The notes beneath the pieces were generated by a model. The model saw only the letters and a program-made list of their open reading frames with translations, was not told where the DNA came from and made no database searches. A program made the translations under genes and the position numbers. A stretch of DNA of 64,000 nt from Leptospira selangorensis (GTDB lineage Bacteria; Spirochaetota; Leptospiria; Leptospirales; Leptospiraceae): assembly GCF_004769405.1 (NCBI RefSeq), contig NZ_RQES01000005.1:1-64000 (forward strand), read 5' to 3'. Numbering within the stretch: position 1 is the stretch's first letter; each line of letters starts with the position of its first letter. Below are positions 1-10,660 of the stretch, piece after piece.

Positions 1-192
1 ATTGTATACTCTTCCAAAAAACTTTACGATCGATTTATAAAGCACGTCTAACTCCAAGTATTCGATTGAGACCGAGTCACTTTTTTTATAGGATTTGTTC
101 AATTTAAAACTTATAAGAATAAATTAGAATCGATCTTAATCACGACTGAACATCGGTCTAATATTCATTTTTTATAACTTTCTTTTTAGTCG

Positions 193-232
193 TTGAGAAA
201 GTGTAACCTATTTGGTGTAATTGACGAATTAC
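193..232 (+). promoter_or_regulatory. Candidate promoter with palindrome before the sulfatase gene
   Basis: A sigma-70-like pair is visible: TTGAGA at 193-198, a 17-base spacer, and TGTAAT at 216-221, giving a transcription start near 228. A palindrome GTAATT-GACG-AATTAC (217-232) overlaps the -10 box and predicted start, as a repressor site would. The rest of 1-257 is AT-rich with no open frame I can support. This is motif reading only. Confidence 0.4.
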
Positions 233-257
233 ATATCCTTAGGAATTTTGGATAAAG

Positions 258-2225
258 ATGGGAACTATAAATAAAAAAAATATACTAGAGACATTCTCCC
301 GTTATTCCGTTTGGGTTTTACCAGCAGTAATATTAATTTCAGACATCGTAGTCAGAGATGAAATATTACCGACATTCAAACCCTTACAATGGATGTTTTA
401 TTTTCTCTCATTCATTTATTCCGTAATTCTATATTCTGCAGTAATCATTCTTCTGAGAATATTATATCTGCAAAAATCTAAGATAGCATACTATATAGTA
501 TTCTTTCTGATCTTATCTTTTTACACAGGAACATTATTGGGTTCGTACGGATACTATGCGTATACCGGGATCATGCCCAACTTCTTCGTATTCTCTTTTA
601 TATTTCATGAACCTTTGAATAGTTGGACGATCGTAGAAGGCGGATTCACTAAATCTTCTTTGGTTTTCGGACTTCTTTCCTTTAGTGTATTAGGAGCTTC
701 TCTTTGGTTCACTACAATTAAAGAACCTTTAAGATACAGATTCCAAACTCCAGTAAGGATTGGAGTGGTGATCGTATTTTTAGCGATCAGCGGGTTCTTA
801 CATAATAATACCAGATTTAATGACCAGGTATATGTTTCAGATACCAACACGATCGCATTCGTTTGGAGAAATTTATACAATCATCTAACGGGAGATAGTC
901 TAGGTTCCGCAGGATTACAATCCAGGAACAAACCTAGACTGCCTCAGATTAATTCCAATCCTGGATTCAACGTTCTATTTGTAATAACGGAAAGTTTGAG
1001 AAAAGGAAGTTTAGGAGTATACGGTTACGAAAGAAACACCACTCCTTTCATGTCTAAATTCGCGCAAACAGCGGACCGTAGCCAGTATTTCTTATTCAAA
1101 AAGGCATATTCAAATTCAAGTTCTACTCTTCTTTCTTTTCCAAGTATATTAACCGGAGTTTCTCCTTCTCAACCTGTTCCTATGACTCATACTTATCCGT
1201 TGTTCTGGGAGTATGGAAAATCTGCAGGACTTTCTACATTCTATATCACTAGCCATAATTTGCAGTGGAATAATTTCGAAGGATTTTTCAAAAACTCCGG
1301 GATCGATTTTCTTTGGGATAAAGAAAAAAGCGGTTTAAAAGTATTCAATGATATCGGGATCGATGATAGAGAAACTGTAAAAGAATTCAAAAGATATCTT
1401 ACTGGATTTAAGACCTCAGGCAAAAGATTCGCAGGAGTTCTACACTTCAATACGAATCACTTTCCATACATAGTACCGGAAGAATCCAAGTTTTTCGCAG
1501 TGGATTCAGTTCCAGATCAGTATGATAACTCTGTTCGCCACATGGACAGTCTTTTGGAAGAAGTTTACACTTATCTGAAAAAAGAAGGTTTCTTAGAGAA
1601 CACCATGGTGATTTTCACTTCTGATCACGGAGAGTCTCTTTTTGAGCATGATTACCTAGGGCATATAGATAGCAATTATGTGGAAACTATCGCTATCCCT
1701 ATGTTGGTATACATTCCGAATTCTCTTAAAGAATCCGTAAATCTACAAGCGATCAGAAAAAACACGGATAGACCCGTAGCGAATACAGACCTGATCCCAA
1801 CTTTCATAGATATTTTGAATATAGAAAACAATCCTGCGATTAAAAAATATTCTACCAATCTAGAAGGTAAATCCTTACTGAAAGATATTTACGGAGACCG
1901 TAGGATCATTATCACCAATAATAATGAGATCTCTTTGTATAAGGTTGGGATCAGTTATATTAAGGGAAATTATCATTATATAATGAATTTGAACTCTAAT
2001 CCTTCTAAAGAACGTCTATTCGATCTTTCTAAAGATCCGAAAGAGTTAAAAGATCTTTGGACAGAAGTAAGTGAAGAGAATAAGATCCGTTTTAGAGAAT
2101 TAGTAAAAGATTGCGGTGTCTGTGTGGAATTATTCACATCCCAAGGTTTACCTTACCAGGTATCGAAAGAAAATCTGGAAACTGCGGAACTAAAAAGAAA
2201 TTCTCTAAAGCCGACAGCTTTCTGA
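258..2225 (+). CDS. Membrane sulfatase-fold transferase or hydrolase (alkaline phosphatase superfamily)
   Basis: The protein has 655 residues. About five hydrophobic segments (near residues 17-33, 46-70, 77-98, 133-152 and 166-183) precede a periplasmic sulfatase-fold domain starting near residue 238. Metal-site sequences are visible: VITESL (Glu245) at the start of the domain and TSDHGES near residue 456. The Ser/Thr-rich segment around 286-291, before PSILTG, is where the nucleophile should lie. The layout matches envelope-modifying enzymes such as phosphoethanolamine or phosphoglycerol transferases, but the usual sulfatase TLRADH stretch reads ESLRKGS here, so substrate and chemistry are open. 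The gene ends exactly where the convergent acyltransferase gene ends. Confidence 0.85.
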   Translation: MGTINKKNILETFSRYSVWVLPAVILISDIVVRDEILPTFKPLQWMFYFLSFIYSVILYSAVIILLRILYLQKSKIAYYIVFFLILSFYTGTLLGSYGYYAYTGIMPNFFVFSFIFHEPLNSWTIVEGGFTKSSLVFGLLSFSVLGASLWFTTIKEPLRYRFQTPVRIGVVIVFLAISGFLHNNTRFNDQVYVSDTNTIAFVWRNLYNHLTGDSLGSAGLQSRNKPRLPQINSNPGFNVLFVITESLRKGSLGVYGYERNTTPFMSKFAQTADRSQYFLFKKAYSNSSSTLLSFPSILTGVSPSQPVPMTHTYPLFWEYGKSAGLSTFYITSHNLQWNNFEGFFKNSGIDFLWDKEKSGLKVFNDIGIDDRETVKEFKRYLTGFKTSGKRFAGVLHFNTNHFPYIVPEESKFFAVDSVPDQYDNSVRHMDSLLEEVYTYLKKEGFLENTMVIFTSDHGESLFEHDYLGHIDSNYVETIAIPMLVYIPNSLKESVNLQAIRKNTDRPVANTDLIPTFIDILNIENNPAIKKYSTNLEGKSLLKDIYGDRRIIITNNNEISLYKVGISYIKGNYHYIMNLNSNPSKERLFDLSKDPKELKDLWTEVSEENKIRFRELVKDCGVCVELFTSQGLPYQVSKENLETAELKRNSLKPTAF

Positions 2226-3209
2226 TCAAACCTTAGATTTTTCAGCAGAAGATTTAAATTCTTTCCAGAACTTGTCTAGTTCTTCTTTGTTTTCAGGTTT
2301 TGTATGCCAACGTCTATGCAGCCAGAAATAATCACCCGGATGTTTATAAACTTCTTCTTCTAAACGTTTAACCCATTTGTAAGTGAATTCTCTCTCCCAT
2401 AATTCCGGGTCCTTTCTAGGATCCAAATTCGGTCTTTCGAATTCTTCTACATGAAAATATAATTTCCCGATCTTATCGTACCAACTGCTACAGAATAAGA
2501 TCGGAACATCAGTCATTCTGGAAAATGTCGCGGGTCCTAAGAATGTAGAAGCCATATTTCCTAAAAAAGGAAAGAAGGACCCGGTATTACCTGCATCTTG
2601 ATCCGATATAAAGGCGACTAACTTTCCTTGTTTCAATAAGGTCAGTGCCTTTCTCGGACTTTCATCCGTGTATACTAACTTAATTCTTTGGGAAGCTCTG
2701 TTCTTTTCGATCCAAGCGTTGGACCAAGGATTGGATTGTCTTTTTGCGAATACATATAGCTCATTTTTAGGAGCGGTGTAACAAATGGAAACTCCCATAG
2801 TTTCCCAGTTCCCCAAATGTCCTAAAACCAAGATCCCGCCCTTCTCGAATAAACGAGTATGGGTTTCTTTATTTGGTAAGAAGGTCACCCATTTATCTAT
2901 GAACTTTTTATTCATTCTAGGTTCTTCGCAGAACTCATTAGCCATATGAGATAGATTTCTGAGGTTATGAAAAATATACTCTTGTATCTCGGATTCCGAT
3001 ATTTGAGGAAATGCAGTTCGTATATGTCTTTCGATCCTTTTTTTTGTAGCGCCTGTCGTTTTGGCCAAGAATCGAATAATATGAAATAGGATCTTTCCCC
3101 TCAGGATATATGGGAAAATAGAAAGAGTACCTACCAGTATTCTCGCGAATACATACTGTATGAATTTTTTGACTTTTTGTCTTTCGCTTCTGGGTTTAGG
3201 GTTCGCCAT
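2226..3209 (-). CDS. LpxL/HtrB-family lysophospholipid or lipid A acyltransferase
   Basis: The 327-residue protein carries the HX4E catalytic motif of the family, HLGNWE, at about residues 131-136, followed by the conserved SDQDAG and FLGNMASTFLGPA stretches. A basic, hydrophobic N-terminus (after MANPKPRSERQKVKK) would place it at the inner membrane. The family transfers an acyl chain to a lipid A precursor or related lipid; the acceptor here cannot be read. I chose the ATG at 3209; a GTG at 3239 would add ten residues and neither start has a strong ribosome site. Its stop codon abuts that of the upstream convergent sulfatase. Confidence 0.85.
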   Translation of the reverse strand: MANPKPRSERQKVKKFIQYVFARILVGTLSIFPYILRGKILFHIIRFLAKTTGATKKRIERHIRTAFPQISESEIQEYIFHNLRNLSHMANEFCEEPRMNKKFIDKWVTFLPNKETHTRLFEKGGILVLGHLGNWETMGVSICYTAPKNELYVFAKRQSNPWSNAWIEKNRASQRIKLVYTDESPRKALTLLKQGKLVAFISDQDAGNTGSFFPFLGNMASTFLGPATFSRMTDVPILFCSSWYDKIGKLYFHVEEFERPNLDPRKDPELWEREFTYKWVKRLEEEVYKHPGDYFWLHRRWHTKPENKEELDKFWKEFKSSAEKSKV

Positions 3210-3387
3210 AATATCAATCCCGTATTTAATAACTGACACAGGATCTCACAACTTGTTTCAAATTTTAGGATCTTCTCCGAATATAAAAATAAAAAAAACG
3301 AATCGATTGAATACTTAAAAAGAAAAAGAAACCATGGTCGGGTCTAATTTCTCAGGACTTTGTCCGACAGAATAAAAAGGACGATAT

Positions 3388-4497
3388 ATGCCCTTCCAAT
3401 TATTAACAAACAGAGTCGTAAGACCAAATAGAACCTCCGGGATCCTAATTTCAGTTCTGTTCTCATCTTTGTTCTTTATTTCGAGCGGAAACGGATTCGC
3501 TGCCCCTAAAACCGATGGTTTTAAATTCCCCCAAGACCATTTTTTCCATAAAGGATACAGAGTAGAATGGTGTTATTTCATCGGTATCTTGGATACGGAA
3601 GAAGGTAAAGAATTAGGATATGAGTTAAGCTTCTTCCGAGCTTACCTTGGGCCAAAAGTTGCGTTATATCCCGTTCACTTTGCAATCTCCGATCTAGAAG
3701 ATGAAAAACATAAGATCTCTCAGACAATCGAAAGGGAGTTAGGTGGAGTCGCCGGCCAAGATAAGAACAATTTATGGAGCGGAGACTACCGTATGGAAGT
3801 TACCGGTCCCGCGGACTTCCGGATCTCAGCTTTTCCAAGAACAGACTCAGGCTTCGGTTTAGAATTGGAGCTAAGTACCAAATCCAAAAATATTCTTATC
3901 CACGGCAAAAACGGGAAGTCTCTCAAGAGCAGAAAGAATCCTAAATTTTTCTCTTACTATTATAGTATTCCTCGTTTGGAAACCAAAGGCTCTCTTTATT
4001 TAGAAGGAAAAGAATACCATGTAAAATCAGGCACAAGCTGGATGGACCATGAGTGGAGTAGTCCAGAAGGAACCGAGGCTGCATTCGATCTTTCTTCCAA
4101 AGACATTTCCTGGGATTGGATCTGTATACAAATGGAAGACGGCTCCGATATTATGGCATTCAACTTTAAGAACAAAGCAGGAGATGTCGAAACGTTCGGG
4201 ACTTACCGTTCTCCGGACGGAAAAGTAATCTCTTTAGAAAACGAAAACGATCTAAAATTTGTTCCGGAAGATAAGACCTGGAAGAGTGACCAAACGGGAA
4301 ATTCCTATAAATTACGATGGAAATTAATTTCCGAACGATTTAATCTGAATATCTCGCCCAAATTTGAAGAGCAGGAATTCGACGCAAGATCTAGCACTGG
4401 ACTAATTTATTGGGAAGGTGCGGTAAAAGTCGGCGGAGATATCGAAGGAAAATCCGTAAAAGGAAAAGGTTATCTGGAACTAAAACCTTTCCGTTAA
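3388..4497 (+). CDS. Exported CrtC/AttH-type lipocalin-like protein
   Basis: The 369-residue product has a signal peptide (hydrophobic residues about 19-38, likely cleaved after GFAA) and the two-lobed beta fold of the CrtC/AttH family. Visible landmarks are the early VEWCYF, the central SYYYS, the SGTSWMDHEWSS segment, and WDWICIQMEDG. Relatives include carotenoid 1,2-hydratase and proteins coded beside ABC exporters or importers. AAGGAC just before the ATG supports the start. It is the first of six plus-strand genes and is followed after about 100 bases by an oligopeptide-type transporter, which suggests a lipophilic substrate or a binding role. That role is inference. Confidence 0.8.
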   Translation: MPFQLLTNRVVRPNRTSGILISVLFSSLFFISSGNGFAAPKTDGFKFPQDHFFHKGYRVEWCYFIGILDTEEGKELGYELSFFRAYLGPKVALYPVHFAISDLEDEKHKISQTIERELGGVAGQDKNNLWSGDYRMEVTGPADFRISAFPRTDSGFGLELELSTKSKNILIHGKNGKSLKSRKNPKFFSYYYSIPRLETKGSLYLEGKEYHVKSGTSWMDHEWSSPEGTEAAFDLSSKDISWDWICIQMEDGSDIMAFNFKNKAGDVETFGTYRSPDGKVISLENENDLKFVPEDKTWKSDQTGNSYKLRWKLISERFNLNISPKFEEQEFDARSSTGLIYWEGAVKVGGDIEGKSVKGKGYLELKPFR

Positions 4498-4599
4498 TTG
4501 TGGATTAGGCCGGAGAAAAAACCTTTATCCCTGGTAAACGGTATGAAAAATTGTTCGGTGTCCGAAGCAAGTTGCGATTTTTAACGGACTTTAATCAGA

Positions 4600-5613
4600 A
4601 TGAGAAATTATTTTTTAAAAAGGATCTTTCTGATCGTTCCTACAATCCTCGGAATCACTTTCCTGGTATTTATTTTATCTCACCTGGCCCCAGGTGGGCC
4701 CTTGGAAAGGGAGATAGCAAAGTTAAGAGGATACGGCAACGAGGATGGGGCACGATCTTCTTTGATCAACAACGAAGAGATAGAGATCCTAAAACAAAAA
4801 CTACGTTTGGACAAACCTCTTCCGGTTGCTTATCTGTACTGGTTATGGGACGTCGCTAGTTTAGATCTGGGAGAATCTAGATTACATTCCCGTCCTGTAA
4901 ACGAACTCATTTTCGAAAAGATACCGGTCTCCCTGACATTCGGCCTTTCGGGATTTTTACTTTCTTATCTAATCTGTATTCCATTAGGGATTCGTAAAGC
5001 AATCCAAAGTGGGCAGGCATTCGATAGTGGAACTAGTATCATTATATTGATTGCTTACTCGATTCCAGTATTCGCACTTTCAATGTTGCTATTATATTTG
5101 TTCTCTTCCGGAGAAGTGTTTTCCGTATTCCCTCTAGGCCATGAATATTCTGATAACTACGATGACTTGGATTTTTTCGAAAAGATCATAGATAGAGCAG
5201 AGCATATGTTCTTACCGGTGCTTTGTTATGTTTCCGGATCTTTTGCGATGCTCACCCTTTTGATGAAAAACTCTCTCTTGGACCAGATCTCTAAAGAGTA
5301 CGTAAGGACAGCGATCTCCAAAGGTTTATCTTTCAAAGATGCAATATACAAACACGCTTTCAGAAACAGCCTGATCCCGATCGCAACAGGATTCGGTTCT
5401 AATTTAAGTTTGGTATTAGCCGGATCTTTGATCATTGAGTTGGTATTCAGTATAGACGGGATCGGATTACTCGGTTTCCAAGCAGTTACGGAAAGAGATA
5501 CAAACCTGATGATGGGGTTACTACTAATCCAAAGTTTTCTTTCATTGATCGGAAACATTCTCTCCGACCTATGTTATGTTATCATCGACCCTAGGATCAA
5601 TTTCGAAGCATGA
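4600..5613 (+). CDS. OppB/DppB-type ABC transporter permease
   Basis: This 337-residue inner-membrane protein begins with the family's N-terminal pattern ([19 protein letters not shown]) and has about six membrane segments. The EAA-type loop that contacts the ATPase reads [20 protein letters not shown]. It forms one half of the membrane channel of a peptide/nickel-type importer. The gene overlaps the next permease by four bases (ATGA), so the two are translationally coupled. The upstream Shine-Dalgarno site is weak. Confidence 0.93.
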   Translation: MRNYFLKRIFLIVPTILGITFLVFILSHLAPGGPLEREIAKLRGYGNEDGARSSLINNEEIEILKQKLRLDKPLPVAYLYWLWDVASLDLGESRLHSRPVNELIFEKIPVSLTFGLSGFLLSYLICIPLGIRKAIQSGQAFDSGTSIIILIAYSIPVFALSMLLLYLFSSGEVFSVFPLGHEYSDNYDDLDFFEKIIDRAEHMFLPVLCYVSGSFAMLTLLMKNSLLDQISKEYVRTAISKGLSFKDAIYKHAFRNSLIPIATGFGSNLSLVLAGSLIIELVFSIDGIGLLGFQAVTERDTNLMMGLLLIQSFLSLIGNILSDLCYVIIDPRINFEA

Positions 5614-6650
5614 ACTCTTTAGCCAAAAGAAGATTCGAAAAATTTAGATCCAATACAAAAGCTTGGATCTCTCTTTGGATCTTAGGGACTTCTTATATCA
5701 TTTCTTTATTTGCACCGATACTTGCAAATAATCAACCTTGGATCGTTTCGTATGACGATTCTTGGAAATTCCCAATCCTCTTCCGTTATACCGATAAGGA
5801 TTTCGGTGGATCCGAATATTCTCCCATAAATTATAAAAAACTAAAATTGAGAGAAGATTTCGAAGACGACGATGATAACTGGATCCTATTTCCTCCAGTC
5901 CCATACGGATACAACGAAGACAATTTAGAAACAATCGATGATGACGAAAACCCTCCTTCTTCTCCTAGCCTAAAACATTGGCTTGGGACTGATGATCGAG
6001 GAAGAGATGTATTCACTCGGATCTTTTACGCGTACAGAAATTCTATGAGTTTCGGACTCATACTAGTAATCATAGAATTCCTGTTTGGAACTATTATAGG
6101 CGGGATCCAAGGATATTATGGAAAAAGAACGGATATCATCTTACAAAGGATCATCGAAATTTTATCCGCTATTCCTTTCTTATATTTGATACTGATCATG
6201 GGTTCCTTTTTCGGCCGAGGTTTTATAGTATTAGGGATCACTTACTCCGCATTAAGTTGGATAGGTATCAGTATGTATATGAGGGGAGAATTCTATAGAT
6301 CCAAGGCACTCACTTATGTAGATGCGGCAAAAGCGTTAGGCGCCAGCTCTTGGAGTATTATGAAAAATCATATTCTCCCGAATGCGATCACTCCGCTTGT
6401 GACCTTCTTACCTTTTGCACTTATCAGTTCCATCTCCATCTTGAGTGCTCTGGACTTTTTAGGTTACGGAATTCCAGCACCAAATCCTTCTTGGGGAGAA
6501 ATGATCAGCCAAGGAAGAGATAATCTAAGAGCCTGGTGGTTGATCGCATTTCCTTCTTTATCTTTGGCGGCGACTATTCTTCTTTCTTCTTTTATAGGAG
6601 AAGGGATACGTGATTCTTTTGATTCTAAGGAGAAGGTAACGTACGAATGA
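5610..6650 (+). CDS. OppC/DppC-type ABC transporter permease
   Basis: The 346-residue second permease has the OppC-type [15 protein letters not shown] sequence before its core membrane domain and the EAA loop [20 protein letters not shown]. Between the first membrane segment and the core lies an unusually acidic stretch (about residues 80-115, rich in Asp, Glu and Asn), longer than I expect for this family and on the external side if topology is standard. It overlaps both neighbours by four bases, inside a tight OppBCDF operon. Confidence 0.93.
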   Translation: MNSLAKRRFEKFRSNTKAWISLWILGTSYIISLFAPILANNQPWIVSYDDSWKFPILFRYTDKDFGGSEYSPINYKKLKLREDFEDDDDNWILFPPVPYGYNEDNLETIDDDENPPSSPSLKHWLGTDDRGRDVFTRIFYAYRNSMSFGLILVIIEFLFGTIIGGIQGYYGKRTDIILQRIIEILSAIPFLYLILIMGSFFGRGFIVLGITYSALSWIGISMYMRGEFYRSKALTYVDAAKALGASSWSIMKNHILPNAITPLVTFLPFALISSISILSALDFLGYGIPAPNPSWGEMISQGRDNLRAWWLIAFPSLSLAATILLSSFIGEGIRDSFDSKEKVTYE

Positions 6651-7639
6651 ATTCGGAAGCTATTCTCCAAGTATCTAACTTAAATTTAGAACTTTCCAAA
6701 GAAGGAAGGTTCGTTCCATTATTGGAAGATATAAATTTCGAGATCCGTAAGGGAGAAGTTCTTGCTTTAGTAGGAGAGTCAGGTTGTGGAAAATCAGTGT
6801 GCTCCGCTGCGATCACAAAATTACTTCCTCATGAATCTTTCAGATACTCGAATGGAAAAGTATTATTCCAAGGAACAGACCTTCTTCAAACCGACTCGGA
6901 AACTTTAAGAAAGATCCGAGGAAAAAAAATCTCCTACGTATTCCAGGAACCCTTCTCCGCTCTAAATCCTTTAAGCAAAATAAAAGACCAAATGACGGAA
7001 GGTTTTTTGGAACATGGGCTTGGCACCCGTAAAGAAGCGGAAGATAAAGCCGAATATCTTCTAGGGGCAGTAGGAATTACCGACATAAAATTAAGGATGA
7101 GTTGTTATCCTCATCAGTTGAGTGGAGGGATCTTACAAAGGGTCGGGATAGGGATGGCGTTGATGTGCGATCCTGAACTTCTGATCGCGGACGAGCCTAC
7201 TTCTGCTTTGGATGTTACTGTCCAGGCACAGTTAGTGGAACTCCTACTAAGGCTCAAAGAAAAGATGAACTTATCCGTATTATTCATCTCTCATGATTTC
7301 GGTTTGGTCAGTCATATAGCGGATCGTATCTGCGTATTGTATGCCGGACGAATTGCCGAACTTGGAACCGTGGATCAGGTATTGGATGAACCGAATCATC
7401 CTTATACAAAGGATCTTTTGGATTCTTTACCTTCTCATTTTTCTCAGACCGGCGTTTTTAAACCGATAGAAGGAAGACTACCTTCTCCCGGGAATTACCC
7501 TAAAGGTTGTCATTATTCGGACAGGTGTGATTTCGTATTTTCTGAGTGTAACGCAGTAAAACCTATATTAAAAAATACGAATGAGCCCGGGCATCTATCC
7601 GCTTGCTTCTTGAATGAGAAGAAGGAGCTTGCTGGATGA
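6647..7639 (+). CDS. OppD/DppD-type ABC transporter ATPase
   Basis: The 330-residue ATPase shows Walker A GESGCGKS (residues 43-50), the Q-loop YVFQEP, signature LSGGILQR, Walker B LLIADEPT and the H-loop ISHDFG. The C-terminal oligopeptide-transporter domain contains GCHYSDRC and later Cys residues, as found in OppD and OppF. It powers import together with the following OppF subunit. ATGA overlaps join it to both neighbouring genes. Confidence 0.94.
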   Translation: MNSEAILQVSNLNLELSKEGRFVPLLEDINFEIRKGEVLALVGESGCGKSVCSAAITKLLPHESFRYSNGKVLFQGTDLLQTDSETLRKIRGKKISYVFQEPFSALNPLSKIKDQMTEGFLEHGLGTRKEAEDKAEYLLGAVGITDIKLRMSCYPHQLSGGILQRVGIGMALMCDPELLIADEPTSALDVTVQAQLVELLLRLKEKMNLSVLFISHDFGLVSHIADRICVLYAGRIAELGTVDQVLDEPNHPYTKDLLDSLPSHFSQTGVFKPIEGRLPSPGNYPKGCHYSDRCDFVFSECNAVKPILKNTNEPGHLSACFLNEKKELAG

Positions 7640-8598
7640 AACTTTTAGAAATTAAAGATCTGAACGTAAGCTACGGAAAAGAAGGCTTTTTTGGTGGAAG
7701 AAAATCGATCATTAAAGCCGTAGAAAATGTAAACTTAGAAATGGAAGAAGGAGAAACCTTTAGCCTAGTAGGAGAATCCGGATGCGGGAAATCCACATTA
7801 GGCAGAGCGATACTCAGACTTCTTAAATCAGATTCAGGATCTATATTTTTCAAAGGAAAAGAGATCTTAGATTTGAAAGAAAGAGAGTTTTTACCACTCA
7901 GAAAACAGATCCAGATCGTATTCCAGGATCCATACTCTTCCTTAAACCCAAGAAGAAATATTAAAGATATTTTAACGGAAGGATTGTTTATCCATGAAAA
8001 TTATACGGATGAACAAGCAGAGAAGGAAGCTGCCGATATTTTAGAAAAAGTAGGGCTGTCGCCGGAAATTTTAAACAGATATCCTCATGAGTTTTCCGGG
8101 GGACAAAGACAAAGGATCGCAATCGCAAGAGCTCTAATCCTAAAACCGGAATTTATACTTTTTGATGAAGCTGTTTCCGCTTTAGATGTATCCAATCAGG
8201 CTCAAGTACTTCTTCTATTACAAAAATTGAAAGCTGATTTCGGACTTTCTTATTTATTCATCTCTCATGATTTAGGGATCGTAAAATCTATCTCCGACAA
8301 GATCGCAGTCATGTATTTAGGGAAAATCGTAGAGATCGGCACTAAATCCCAGATTGCTGAAAAACCTTCTCATCCTTATACAAAGGCATTGTTCGGAGCG
8401 ATATTCGAAGTAGAAAATCGAAAAATCCGTAAAACTCCTCTGCAAGGAGAGGTCCCAAGTATATTAAGAAAACCGAAAGGTTGCCATTTCCATACTCGCT
8501 GTCCTATCGCACAAGAGATCTGTTCCGAAAAAACTCCGGAATGGAAAGATCTAGGCGAAGGTCATAAGTCCTATTGTCATTTTCCGGACGGAAAATAA
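7636..8598 (+). CDS. OppF/DppF-type ABC transporter ATPase
   Basis: This 320-residue partner ATPase has Walker A GESGCGKS (46-53), [12 protein letters not shown], signature FSGGQRQR, Walker [13 protein letters not shown] and H-loop ISHDLG. The C-terminal cysteine region (GCHFHTRCP) is present. The heterodimer with the preceding ATPase completes a B-C-D-F set; no periplasmic binding-protein gene lies in the operon. It ends one base before the next ATG. Confidence 0.94.
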   Translation: MKLLEIKDLNVSYGKEGFFGGRKSIIKAVENVNLEMEEGETFSLVGESGCGKSTLGRAILRLLKSDSGSIFFKGKEILDLKEREFLPLRKQIQIVFQDPYSSLNPRRNIKDILTEGLFIHENYTDEQAEKEAADILEKVGLSPEILNRYPHEFSGGQRQRIAIARALILKPEFILFDEAVSALDVSNQAQVLLLLQKLKADFGLSYLFISHDLGIVKSISDKIAVMYLGKIVEIGTKSQIAEKPSHPYTKALFGAIFEVENRKIRKTPLQGEVPSILRKPKGCHFHTRCPIAQEICSEKTPEWKDLGEGHKSYCHFPDGK

Positions 8599-8599
8599 A

Positions 8600-10660
8600 A
8601 TGCGCTCCTGGGATGTGCTCAATCGGTATTTAGAAGAGAACAAGATCCGCTACGTCTCCGCTCTCGGGTTCTTTGTATTATTATTCGTACTGATCGTTTA
8701 TATTCCTTTTGTTCAAAAGAAAGACGTATATAAAGAATTTATATTAGATCGTCTTAGAAGTTCCACCGACCTAGACATCAGGGTTGCAGATTCTGATCTG
8801 TACCTTCTTCCTTTTCCCGGAATCGAACTAAATCAAATTGAGATCCGAAAAGACAATATTCTCATCGCAGTCAGCGATAAAGTAGATATAGATATTTCAT
8901 GGTTCGGTCTCATCAAAAGAATGATAGAAGTCCGAGATATTTCCATTAACGGAGGATCCCTTCATTTGGAGAGAAGAAAGGATGGATCTTTCGATATTGT
9001 CGAATATTTGAATGGAAAGAAGAAGGAAATAGAAAAGAAGAGCAATGTAAAAGAACTTCTAGATGATGTAAACTCTCGGATCGGGTTTTCTACCGAGGAC
9101 TTTTTTGCGATCAGTTTAAAGAATATTGAAATAGATAATTTCACATTAGTATATAACGAACAAAATCACGATAAAAAATATGTAGTATATTTTAAAAAGT
9201 CTCAGGTCTCCGTTTCTTTTTATGGAAAGGATGTAGATCTATTATTCCAAGGAAGAATAGACGATCAACCTATAGATCTGGAAATGACAGGCGGCTTACA
9301 AAACTTTCCAGTGAATTGGGAAAAATTACAATTCAGTGCAGTCCTAAAAACGGAAGAACTTTCACTTTCATTGCTTAGAGAAATATTCAATATTTTCCCT
9401 GCAGGAGATTTCTCCAAAACGAAAATTTCCGGGAGAACTGAAGTAATAAAAGAAGAAGGTACAATCTTCAAATTTAAGATCCGAAACCAAATTAAGGATC
9501 TTGCATACAAAGGAGGGCTTCCTTTCGGAAATATCAGATTGAATGTGGACTTCGATCTGGACTTGATCAATAAAAAAGTGGCCTTTCCTTTTATAGAAGC
9601 AATCTGGGAAGGAGTAGCGAAAGCAACTGCAAAGGGAAGTGTGAACTGGAAGAACAGAAGTTTAGGCCAGTTCGATATCAAAGCGGATTATGGAGACTAT
9701 CATAATCTTTTGAAATTAGGAAAACTATTCCAGGTAAGAGAAGATCTTTTCGATCCGAATTCTCCTCCTGGTATCTTCTACTTTACCGGAGAATTGAATA
9801 ATATTTTCGCATTCAAACATAGATTCGCTCATATCAAAATGGAAGCGAAGTATGTGGATCCGCTTCTTTCTATTCCGAATTTTCATGCATATATCTATAA
9901 TGGAGAAATATTAGGAAAAGCTAAAATATATCCTGATATCCCCAAAATAGAAGTGGAAGGAGATGCGCATAGACTTCAGGTAGATAAAGTCCTTCTTCCT
10001 TATATATCCGAAAAAATTATGGAAGGTGAACTTTCTAGTTGGTTCTCTTTCGAAACACAGATCCGAAATCATTCCAGGGATTCCGTTACCGAACTTTTTG
10101 CAAACATGAAAGGGATCGGGAATATAACTATTAAAAATGGAGAGCTAGTAGGTTACGCAAACTTCATGGTACCGGTTTTGAATACGGTCGGTAAGATCAT
10201 CACATTCAAAGGAGTGGATGGAAGGCAGTTAAAATTCGAAGCCCTTAGATCCGATGTGAAAATTGGAGGGAACGAGATGTATTTCCCCAACATGAAACTG
10301 GAAATCGAAAACAGTGGAATGGACGTAGACGGAAAAGGTACTGTAGGTTTTGACCAAAAGATAGATATGAGATTACATCTTCGCCTAGGTGGAAAGTATA
10401 TTGGCAAAGGTTTACAGATCCCAATTATCTATGCAGGGACTTTCGGAAAAAGTATACCTTATGTAGATCCTATCTGGCTTGGAAGCGTATATACCGGTAT
10501 GACATTACTCGGACCTTATCTAATTCCTTTAGGCGGACCTTACGCAGGCGGAGTCGCAGGATCTGTGATCGGAGAATATGTCCGAGATCTTTGGGACGGT
10601 GTCACCGGCCTATTTGGCGGAAGTAGTTCCGAGCCTGATAAAAAACAAAAAGAGAAATAA
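8600..10660 (+). CDS. AsmA-like envelope protein
   Basis: The 686-residue protein has one N-terminal membrane anchor (about residues 20-38) followed by a long beta-rich periplasmic body typical of the AsmA/TamB/DUF748 group. The N-terminal DIRVADSDLYLLPFPGIEL and the late IKNGELVGYANFMVP segment resemble AsmA N- and C-terminal regions. A glycine-rich stretch and a Lys/Glu tail end the protein. These proteins are linked to phospholipid traffic between membranes. It begins one base after the OppF stop, so co-transcription is likely. It ends directly against the convergent LtaS-like gene. Confidence 0.8.
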   Translation: MRSWDVLNRYLEENKIRYVSALGFFVLLFVLIVYIPFVQKKDVYKEFILDRLRSSTDLDIRVADSDLYLLPFPGIELNQIEIRKDNILIAVSDKVDIDISWFGLIKRMIEVRDISINGGSLHLERRKDGSFDIVEYLNGKKKEIEKKSNVKELLDDVNSRIGFSTEDFFAISLKNIEIDNFTLVYNEQNHDKKYVVYFKKSQVSVSFYGKDVDLLFQGRIDDQPIDLEMTGGLQNFPVNWEKLQFSAVLKTEELSLSLLREIFNIFPAGDFSKTKISGRTEVIKEEGTIFKFKIRNQIKDLAYKGGLPFGNIRLNVDFDLDLINKKVAFPFIEAIWEGVAKATAKGSVNWKNRSLGQFDIKADYGDYHNLLKLGKLFQVREDLFDPNSPPGIFYFTGELNNIFAFKHRFAHIKMEAKYVDPLLSIPNFHAYIYNGEILGKAKIYPDIPKIEVEGDAHRLQVDKVLLPYISEKIMEGELSSWFSFETQIRNHSRDSVTELFANMKGIGNITIKNGELVGYANFMVPVLNTVGKIITFKGVDGRQLKFEALRSDVKIGGNEMYFPNMKLEIENSGMDVDGKGTVGFDQKIDMRLHLRLGGKYIGKGLQIPIIYAGTFGKSIPYVDPIWLGSVYTGMTLLGPYLIPLGGPYAGGVAGSVIGEYVRDLWDGVTGLFGGSSSEPDKKQKEK

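Noticed and set aside
4551..4859. 102-residue open frame overlapping the OppB gene
   Set aside because: It lies in another frame across the start of a clear permease gene, has no ribosome site and no recognisable protein features.
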